The notes below the pieces were generated by a model. That model made no database searches and was not told where the DNA came from. It saw only the letters and a list, made by a program, of their open reading frames with translations. A stretch of 23,413 nt of DNA from Reclinomonas americana ATCC 50394. Its lineage: Eukaryota > Jakobida > Jakobea > Jakobida. Shown piece by piece: positions 6,734 to 15,154 of this stretch. The DNA lies in the NCBI GenBank assembly GCA_048213135.1, contig PS015024.1, positions 1-23,413 on the forward strand, given 5' to 3'. Each line of letters starts with the position of its first letter. Positions within the stretch are counted from its first letter, which is position 1. Made by a program: the position numbers and the translations under genes.

Positions 6734-8954
6734 TTACGCATTCCGCAGTGTGCACACAAAACCTCGTGGAACATTGTCGGCGTCCCCACCGTCGGCTGCT
6801 TGCGCATTGTTGTTCACCAGCACGTTGTTTTCGTCAAACGGATTCCATTGCAGCGGTGCTCCTCTGCGCATCAGGCAGTCAGCAGCAGTGCACAGACGCA
6901 AAAAAACGACAATCACTCTGCACGCGTGACGAACTCGTCGACGAGGACCGGGGCCGGTGGAATCGTAATGTACGAGGGTCTCGGGCGGAACGTCCAGCCA
7001 ACAACGACAAACACCACCAGGCCGAGTGCCTGCTCCACAGCCTCGGAGAGGAATTCTGCGCTCGATCGAGTCAGTAAGGGATAGAGAGAGAGAGAGAGAG
7101 AGAGTCGACCAATTCGGAACGTAACCTTGCCGCCACGAGAGAATGGAGAAGCGAATGAAGACGAGAAATATGGGAACCACCAAGTAGGAGAGGAAGGCCC
7201 AGCGGAAGGCACTGTGACAGGGAGAGACAGTGAGCGGGCGACTTGTGGCACGCTCGACATGAATGCTCCGGTGCACACAACGTAAACAACCGCAGGCGAG
7301 CCACCAACTCCATGCGCAGTTCCACCCACGCTTCCCCCGTGATCATGCTGCGTAACCGCTGGATGTTGGTGTTCATCGTCACCAGGATGCCAAAGGTGAT
7401 GAGGAAGCGAATGACGTTGAATGAGAGCTGTGGCGACGAGGAATGACCGTCAGTGCACCAGCAGACGCGCGTACAGTGAGGCCACACACTCGCTTACCAT
7501 GTAGGCTGGACACAAGTTCGGTTCGCGGCACAATGCATTCAAGATCTGGAACACCACGTATAACATAAAGGCGGCCCAGAACAGTTGATTTTCACGCGCA
7601 CTGAGCAGCGGCCGTGTAATGCTGTAGCCTGTGTTGCGAAGGCATATGAGTGGGTGAGGTGCATGGCAGAGAGGTTACCTACGCGACGAACCCATGGCTG
7701 TGAGGAGCAAGAACGCCAGGAACATGGTGTTCGAGACGATGACCAGCAGCTGCGATGCATTGCTACGGACTGGAGGTGAGGCAAGGAGAACAAAAGTACG
7801 CATGTGCACAAGAAAAGGCGACAAAAAGAAACGCAACGCAATGAGAGTGTGATCATCGCCGGTGCGTGAGAGCGACACCAGCGCCCAGTAGGAGGTGATC
7901 ATTTCGAAGAACTTGAGGTACACGGAGAGGGTGAAGATTTGGTGGATTTTCAGCAGGTGCTGCCGCTCTCGCATGTACACCGTCACCCACAGGAACGTGA
8001 AGATGAGGTACACAAAAGCCAGCGTCTGGAACGTGCGAAGCAGCGGTGCCATGTCCAACGACAAGTGTGATCCCTTCGAGTCCACAAAATTGATTACGCC
8101 CTGCACTCCAACACGATGAGTGGCGACGGCGACAGCGGCCACAATGACGGTACGTGTCACACCTGCACATCCAAGGCCACTCGATCACAGTTCATGATGA
8201 ACAGCGTGTACTGCTCGAGCGAATGCACAATGCCAGTGAACTTGATCTTCTTCACCAATGTTCCCTTGACAAGCTCAGCCGGCTGGTCAAAGTAGAAGCG
8301 CTATGCGTGCCACAATCGCCGTCATCACCACCATCATCAAGCACGGAGAGGCGCGACAGAAACACACACACACCAGTGCGGCGGGCGTATCGCAAATCGA
8401 TCTCTTCTCGTACAGTTTGATGGCCTTGAGTGAGAGCTGCGCCAGCATGGTCAGCCAAGGTACCACCACCACCACCCCGACTCAACACAACAACGCACCC
8501 AGTCAGCATACGTGAACGAGACCACAGCCAAGTGCGGCGATCGCTCTTCGGGAGTTGTCTCCTGCCGCATCGTCACATGAGAGAGAATCAGCACACACAG
8601 AGAGAGCAACAGAGGTGAGAAGCACACTGCGCTCTGTGCCTCTCTCTCACTCGCTCACCAGCAGCGCCACTGACAACTCGCCAAAGATTCGTGATCCCGG
8701 GTCCAACCCAAACGCCTTGGGGTACAGTGGATACACGAATGTCGAGTTTGCCTCAAACTCTACCCAACACACATAAGCACACACACACTCACTCACGAGC
8801 GCACACACTCACTCACGAGCGCACACACACATAGAGTCGCCAGCAAACACTCACCGAGGTCGACATTGTGTGAAATGGCGTCGACTGGCGTGGCTAACCT
8901 GACAAGCATGAGCTGCACGACGAGTGCACATGTCAACACACATAATCGCCTCAT
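6734..8954 (-). CDS. GOST-family seven-TM protein (GPR107/TMEM87/Ptm1-like), spliced
   Basis: Inferred exons on the minus strand: 8954-8855, 8759-8659, 8561-8499, 8436-8374, 8300-8163, 8100-7692, 7628-7498, 7427-7291, 7211-7126, 7055-6917, 6863-6734. All phases match; the product is about 470-500 residues. A signal peptide (LCVLTCALVVQLMLVRL) leads a luminal domain, then seven helices. Family hallmarks are the first helix and loop VYMRERQHLLKIHQIFTL, the AMGYSITRPLL segment matching the conserved GYG-RP motif, and the final helix followed by FRPRP. GOST proteins sit in Golgi and endosomal membranes and act in protein traffic. The stretch at about 7775-7865 looks like an in-frame, pyrimidine-rich intron, but I found no GT donor. 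The last exon is my preferred reading; without that splice the protein stops at 6913. Confidence 0.8.
7083..7104. repeat. (AG)n microsatellite in an intron
   Basis: About eleven AG units inside the last-but-one intron of the GOST gene on the minus strand, where they read as a CT-rich tract ahead of the acceptor. They could contribute to the polypyrimidine tract. Confidence 0.8.
8770..8831. repeat. Tandem repeat in first GOST intron
   Basis: Two copies of a roughly 20-bp unit, CACACACTCACTCACGAGCG, flanked by more CA repeats. On the gene strand the unit contains repeated GTGAGTGAGTGTG, so it multiplies sequences that look like 5' splice sites inside the intron. Confidence 0.75.
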
Positions 8955-9066
8955 GTGGGCACAGCGAGGGAGTGTGTGTGCGAAGCTTAAGTTGAGGTGC
9001 GGAAATTTCATGTCTTACAGGCCATAAAGTTTTGCGCGTTGTTGTTGTGCGGCGATTGCTGGGTGG
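8955..9066. promoter_or_regulatory. Shared divergent promoter, GOST gene / phosphomevalonate kinase
   Basis: Only 112 bp separate the two inferred start codons, so both promoters and both 5' leaders must fit here or overlap the first exons. There is no clear TATA box. A CATAAAG sequence lies near 9022. Confidence 0.5.
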
Positions 9067-11467
9067 ATGGAGAGGTGAGTGGTTGCCTGCGCACACTGCG
9101 TCGCCCTTTCTGCCGTGAATCGATTTCTTTCTCTGTTCTCGTGTGCGCGCGTGTGTGTGAGAGTGTGCGCGACATTTTCGCTCCTTTTTTCGCTCGCTCA
9201 TGTGCGTCTCTCTGTGTGTTTGCGGTGCGCAGTCGTCTTGCCACTGCCAGTGCGCCTGGCAAGGTGTGTTTTGTTGTGCTTGCCGATCATGGAGAGGAGA
9301 TACTGAGTGCGATCATCGCATAGGTGTTGGTCACTGGTGGATACCTGGTGCTTGATCGCAAGTGGGAGGGACTGGTGTTGACAGTGTCGGCGCGCTTCCA
9401 CAGCGTGGCACGGTGCTTGAACACGGTGAGTGTGTGTGGGAGATAAACTCCGCTCGACATTGAAAGCGTGATCCGAACACGCGCGCGCAGGCATCGTTGG
9501 ACGGCGTGCTGGTCGTCGAGAGTCCGCAACTGGGCGAGGAGCGTGCGTACAGAGTGCGTTACGGCAGTGGCGATGATGAGGAGGTGTCGCTGGTGCAGGT
9601 GGCCGGTCCGCCATCGTCCAACCCGTTTCTCGAGAAGAGTTTGGTGTGCGCACTGGCCTCGGCGGCGGCGGTGCTCGGCGCGGACGGGCTGGCCGCTGCG
9701 CTTGTCGGTGGCGTGCATCTGACCACGCTCGGCGACAATGACTTTTACTCGCAGCGTCGATGGGTGCGCTCGTGTGTCGCCTTTTCTTGTTATGCGAATC
9801 GCGTACTCGTGGCTCACACTGCATGCTGTGGTTGTCGCGCGATGCAGCTGGACGCGCTGCAGTTGCCGTTGTGCTCCGAGTCGCTGCGATCGCTTCCGTT
9901 GTTCTGCCAGCCGTTTGTCGAGGGAGTCGTGTCGCCGCAGTCGTGTCGGCCGAGAATACACAGCGGTGTCGAAGCGGAGCAGTTTGTGGCGACGGGTGCG
10001 TGTCTCGCACACTCCCTATTTCGCGTCTCCTTTATCTGACGAGATGCGTGATCTGCGTGGGGAAACAGGTGCTCGACTAACAGCCGCCCCGCAACAAATC
10101 AACAAGACGGGTCTCGGCAGCTCGGCAGCACTGGTCGTCAGCGTGGTGGCAGCAGTGTTGAAGTACGTGGGCATCCTGTCACCGGAGGTGCGTCGTGTGC
10201 CTTTTCTCTCCCTGTGCAGCAATTGCTCACCCACCGTGTGTGTCGCACAGCGAGTGGATTTGGAGTGCATTCACCGGCTATGTCAGCTGGCGCACTGTTC
10301 GGCGCAGGAGAAGATCGGCAGTGGTTTCGATGTGTCGAGTGCGGTGTTTGGTTCGCATGTCTACAGACGCTTCTCGCCGCTGCTGTTGGTGGATTCGCTG
10401 AGTGAGGTGTGTGTGTATGTGTGCGCGTGTGTGTGCATGCATTCATCTTACAACCACCGACAGATTCGCTCGCATCGCGACGAGTCAACGCAGTCGTTGC
10501 GTCACACCGTGTCACCACATCGCATGTTCCAGCAGCTGGGCATTGCAAAGCGAGCCGACGGGAACGCATTGTGCGTCGAGGCACATGGTCATGCCGTTGC
10601 GTTGACATCAAACTCAGTTGTTTGTGTGAGACCACGTCCTCACCGCACGTGCAGTGGGATCACGAACATGTGGAGGTGCACTTGCCGCCACATTTGGTTC
10701 TGTGCGTTGGCGACATTGAGGGTGGATCGAGCACGCCATCAATGGTACGCTCGGTGCTGCAGTGGAGGGAGCAGAGCGCCGCCGAGGGTGCGTGTGTTGC
10801 CGCCACTTCAGTTCACTTTACGCAATGCGCACTTACGATCTTCTTTTATTTTTCCCCTCGTTGCTGCAGCCGAACCACTGCTGTCCTCGCTGGCCGAGAG
10901 CAACGGCTTGGTGGCCAGCGGTCTGCGCGCTCTGTGCATGCTGGCGGCTGAGAACGGCGAAGTATATCGCGCGACGCTCGACGCCCTGGCACAAAAGCCA
11001 GCAGAGGCGTGGTCAGCTGTGTTTTCCGCGGAGCAGCCGGAGGCTCTGCAGTCACGCATCGCGGCGCTCCTGCTGCAGATTCGACACGATTTCGTGCATG
11101 TGCGGTGCCAGTTGAAGAAGATGGGCGACCTGGCGGCAGTGCCCATCGAACCGGACTCGCAGACGGTAATCTGCGACAAGTCCATTGCACAACCGGGTGT
11201 CTTGCTGGCCGGTGTCCCTGGAGGTTTGATTTTCCCCCGCGCAGCTGGCGATGTTTTGAAAGGTAGCTGAAGTGCTGGTGCGCAGCGGGTGGTTTTGACG
11301 CAGTCTTTTGCCTGGTGCTCGGCGAGGAGGCGAAGAGGCGGTTGGAGGTGGATGTGTGGTCATCGTGCGAGCAGCTGCGCGTCGGCTGTCTCGGTCTCTC
11401 GCAGTACGACGCCGGACTGAGCTTGACACCGAATGCCGAACTGCTGCGCGTGCTCGACGGTGAATAG
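9067..11467 (+). CDS. Phosphomevalonate kinase, Erg8 type (GHMP family), spliced
   Basis: Catalyses ATP-dependent phosphorylation of 5-phosphomevalonate to the diphosphate in the mevalonate route to isoprenoids and sterols. Inferred exons: 9067-9074, 9233-9263, 9324-9425, 9491-9763, 9848-9995, 10084-10187, 10251-10406, 10464-10625, 10655-10787, 10870-11223, 11286-11467, giving 550 residues with every phase consistent. Diagnostic parts in order: ASAPGKVLVTGGYLVLD at the N-terminus, DNDFYSQR, the GHMP ATP-binding loop KTGLGSSAALV, KIGSGFDVSSAVFGS, WDHEHVEVHLPP with GGSSTPSMV, and the C-terminal AGVPGAGGFDAVFCL. The first exon encodes under three codons. The exon at 10464-10625 matches the family least well, so its ends are uncertain. 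The gene diverges from the GOST gene and converges on gene C, leaving 77 bp between stop codons. Confidence 0.92.
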
Positions 11468-11544
11468 CGACCGCTGTGCTACCTCTTTTATGTGCCGTCA
11501 TTTTCTCTTAAAGTATAACAACACCCTGCAATTAACACACTACT

Positions 11545-13335
11545 TCACTTGAGATCATAATACCGATACAACTCATCTATTTTGGCCTGCATCTCCTTGA
11601 CTTGCGCGTCGGTGAGGTTCTCGACGTCACCCACTACGCCGCTATGGAAGATCTCCAGCAGCTGCGCCTCTTCTTCGGCACTCTCCGGTCCTCGCGCGGC
11701 CGCCTGTTGGTACGCCTGGTCGATGCGCCGTGCAATGTCAAACTCGAGCGCCGTCAGCACCTCCGAGCCGTTGACTTGCGGTTGCACAATCACTTCGACG
11801 CCACCCGGATGCAACTCGAGGGTCGGCGGTGGCACGCCCAGCTGCATACGTGTGTGAGAGAAGCATTCCACAACTTACGTAGAGAAGCACAGTGCACCTC
11901 TCGCATCTCCAGCTCGACTTGCTGGCGGAACATGTTGAGTTTGTCGCTGGTGATAAAGGCCGCCGACATGCGCAACGCAGGCGGGCGCTCAGCTCCGCTC
12001 AACCAGTACGACGCCAGCTGTGTATCCTCTGCATAGCGCAGGGTGAGAATGAGGTTCGCGACGTGCATTTCACGCTGGACTCACCAGCCTCGGGCGACAA
12101 GCCGTCGGCGTGCCGTGCCATGCGTCTCCAGAACTCGTCGATTCGCTCCGCCACGGGTCTCAGTTCGTCGGCGGTCGGCACGGGTTCCTGCGGTGACAGT
12201 GGTGGCAGCGGACCCTGACGCGGCGAGCGAGTGTTTAAGCACTACTCGACGGCCGGACGCACACAACGGAGACCGACCACTCACCGCCTTGAAGTCGGGG
12301 TCGTAGTTGCCGGGGCCGTACCGCTCATCAAAGTGATCCTTGAACACGCGCGCAGCCGGTGGAGCGATGACACGCATGGCTCGCACAAAGTCCTCGTCTT
12401 TGAACTCACCAGTCCACGTGCCGTCCTTGGAGGCCATTTGCTCCAGCTCGCGGAACGTGGCATCAATGGCCTCTGCCACATCGTCGTCGGTGAGCGTCGA
12501 GAACTTTTGCACCTCGTCGTGGTTGTACAAGACGGCGTTGTAGGCGGCCATGGTGGCCTCGGCGCGTTTCTGCTCACCAGTGACATGAGAACGCTGTGTA
12601 AACACACACGCTTTGCGAACCCACAACAAACTCACGGTGGCATCGCGGGGCAGCAGGTACTCGTCGGCGTAGCGCTTGGCGTCAAAGTACAGCGGTGCAT
12701 CAGCAAAGCCATCCACCTACAGAAGACGAATGAATGGGTAAACACACGCGCGCACGCTGTGTTTCTCTCACTCCCATCACAGTACCTTCCAGTTGGACGA
12801 GACCGCCTGCAGCGCCTGCTCCACCTGCGCCCACTGGTCGAGTCGCTGCGCCTGCAACTTGGCGCGCCACGCGCTCCAGTCGTTCTTCCGCGTACCATTC
12901 TCAAAGTCAAACTCTTTCCACTCGGGATGCCGCGGTCCCAGTGTCTCCAGGTTCTCGTGCAGATACGAGTCTGGCGTGGCGAGTGAGCAGCGAATTGATA
13001 AGAGAGAGGGGAGAGAGAGAGAGAGAGAAGCACAACACACCGGGGTTCAGCTTGGGCGCGTACTTGAGATCCTCGACCTCACGATGCACGTTGCCATACA
13101 ACACATCACGCACGTATCGCTGCTCGTGCTCTGACAAGCGCGAGTCGGCCACTGTCACCGTCTCTGATGCAGTGGTGGGCGACGATGAGGATGACGAGGT
13201 CTCCTCCACCTCCTGTCTCTTGCGTCCACGCTTCTTGCTCTCGTTGACAGTGGCAGTCGATGATGCCCATCTGAGTGTGGCAGGCAGCAGGCGCGACCCA
13301 GGTCGCGGCACACAACACGCTCGCACCCACCACAT
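11545..13335 (-). CDS. Unrecognised protein with mitochondrial-type N-terminus, spliced
   Basis: Inferred exons on the minus strand: 13335-13041, 12970-12786, 12716-12636, 12569-12285, 12214-12085, 12028-11898, 11841-11545. They give 467 residues with consistent phases and GT-AG borders. The N-terminus (MWWVRACCVPRPGSRLLP) is arginine-rich, without acidic residues, and suits a mitochondrial presequence. A Ser/Thr/Glu-rich linker follows, then a long hydrophilic, tryptophan- and acid-rich region (HPEWKEFDFENGTRKNDWS, DEFWRRMARHADGLSPEA). The C-terminal part is helical and acidic (NLTDAQVKEMQAKIDELYRYYDLK). There are no membrane helices or enzymatic motifs. I do not recognise the family; a mitochondrial ribosome- or complex-associated protein is possible. 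An upstream ATG at 13389 would add 18 hydrophobic residues. Confidence 0.75.
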
Positions 13336-13400
13336 AGCAACGAAGCAAACAACGAAGACAAACTCGCTCCGTCTGTCAACGATTGTCATCCGCTCTCTCG
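13336..13400. promoter_or_regulatory. Shared divergent promoter, genes C and D
   Basis: 65 bp between the inferred start codons, or 11 bp if gene C starts at its upstream ATG (13389). The short space favours the 13335 start. It is A-rich (GCAACGAAGCAAACAACGAA) and has no TATA box. Confidence 0.45.
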
Positions 13401-14747
13401 ATGCGTCCCTGGGCGGTGGTGATCGTCGTGTTACTGCTGCTTCTTCTCATAGCCACGAGCTGTGCACATGCAACAGTGTGCGACGACGAGCACTGGATCG
13501 ATCCGCTCCCGTCGGTGGTGATGCGCCACGCATTTTGCAAGGACAAGAGTGGTGCGAGTCGCCCCTCGCGCCTCCCTTCTGTGTATGCCTCACTGACCGA
13601 CCATGGCGTGTCAGAGTGCCTGTTCGAGCCCTCGGTCAAGTTCGCGGGGGGGCGACTGGAGAGCAATCGTGGAGCGATCTTTGGATCGCGGCCGGCATCG
13701 GTGCAACGAGTGCGTCTGGTGGCGCGAGTGATGCATGTGCCGTCGCGTGTGTTGGACTGGATCGATGGGCTGGAGCGTGCGCAGTGGGGCATTGTGGGGC
13801 AGAAGCTTCCGCGGCTGTACGTGGGCATTGGCTCGGCTGCCGGCTGTATTCGCAAGTTTTACGTGGAGCGGCCGGACGGGGTGCCCGACGAGAACCTCGA
13901 GTGGCGCGACAATCTCGCCATGGTGGGCTGGGAGTGGCAGCACGATGGAAGGTCGCGTGTATGCCGCGGAAAGGAGGGAATGGTGAAAACCACTGACTGG
14001 TTTGTGTCGTGCGCGTGCGCAGTGTGACGACGCTGGTGCCGATTGCGGTCGAGGGCTCGGCGTCGTATCGGCGCGAGCGGGAGCGCACGGCCGCGTGGCC
14101 GGTGGTGGTCCGCCGCTACTATCGTGTGCGTCAGCTACGTTCGTGGCGAGGTACCGAGTTTCTGCTGCGGCAAGCCGCCGGCAGTCAGCAGTGGCCGGCG
14201 GTGAAGCATCTGCTGTGGAACACGTTTTATGCCGGTGGTATGTGTGTTTCTATCATGGCTCGACGACGTGCTCGCTCACTCTCGTGATTGTCGCCAGGCG
14301 AGTGGAACCAGGCGTTGTACATGAAAGACGTCGTGTCGCTGGCGCAGGGTGAGCCGCAGGTGGCCATGAAGTACTCTGTGGAGACCCCGCTGCCATTCGT
14401 ATACGATGCACTGCGGCGAGTGGCGGTGGCGTACGGCGTGAGCACGTCGGAGTTTGACTTGTGGCTGGACCAGGTCGAATTGGCGCCCGAGGCACTGTGG
14501 GATGCCAGCACGAGTGAGACAGTTGCGCGAGTTGTATGTGTGCGTGCTGTGCTCCCTGCGATCTTCAATTGACTGGACGCGCGCGTCGCAGGAGACAGAG
14601 GCTGCCGCTCGCACCGTCCGCATCACCAACTTCCAGTTTGGCGTCAATCGCAACGGGGAGAGCGTGTTCACTGTGTACTACACGTATGGCGGTGGCAGCG
14701 CGAATGACGACGGCGACGATGACGGGCTTGCATGGCGGTCGATATGA
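13401..14747 (+). CDS. Unrecognised secretory-pathway protein, spliced
   Basis: Inferred exons: 13401-13951, 14023-14237, 14298-14533, 14592-14747, with phases 2, 1 and 0 at the junctions, giving 385 residues. The N-terminus is a clear signal peptide (MRPWAVVIVVLLLLLLIATS, with cleavage likely after AHA), and no later membrane helix is obvious. The body contains several cysteines in the first 100 residues, LYVGIGSAAGCIRKFYVERP, an arginine-rich stretch, and FDLWLDQVELAPEALWD. The C-terminus is aspartate/glycine-rich. I find no known catalytic motif. It may be a secreted or lumenal protein. The third donor (GTT|GTATGT, 14533) was chosen because it keeps the frame into the last exon. Confidence 0.7.
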
Positions 14748-15154
14748 TATGCTGTCAGTTGTTGTACCATGGCCGCCCAAGGTTGCGATGGTCACAGCTT
14801 GCCGGCGACGTATTGGTCCAGCACCTGGCCTGTATGTCCACTCTCGGAAGATTTCTGCAGCGAGCGCCTCGGCACTGGGACTGCAGTAGACGAGTAAGAT
14901 ACACTCTGTCCTTGTCTCTGCGTGAGGGCAAAGCGCCAGCTGGAGACGAATGCCAACGTTGACGTCGACGATGTCACTCGGAAATAATAAATCCCACCTC
15001 TCTCCGAATGCTTGCGCTGTAAGCACACGAGGGGCAGAGAATGGCATGACGTGTGCATTCAGTACGAGGCGCGAGGTTCGACGTGGTGCGTGCGGAGGAA
15101 TGTCACGGGACAAGTTTATTTGATTCGTTGTTGAGCGCGTCGTGTGCGTGTGCG
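14748..15154. other. Intergenic stretch, possibly a small minus-strand gene
   Basis: 407 bp between the stop of gene D and the start of the diacylglycerol kinase. An AATAATAAAT near 14985 could be a polyadenylation signal for gene D. A minus-strand ORF (15058-14792) and an overlapping one in another frame look partly protein-like, and splice-like AG sites occur, but no model is convincing. Confidence 0.35.

Noticed and set aside
9198-10012. Long minus-strand ORFs opposite the phosphomevalonate kinase gene
   Set aside because: They are Arg/His/Thr-rich shadows of the true exons and introns, with no domain and no splice logic.
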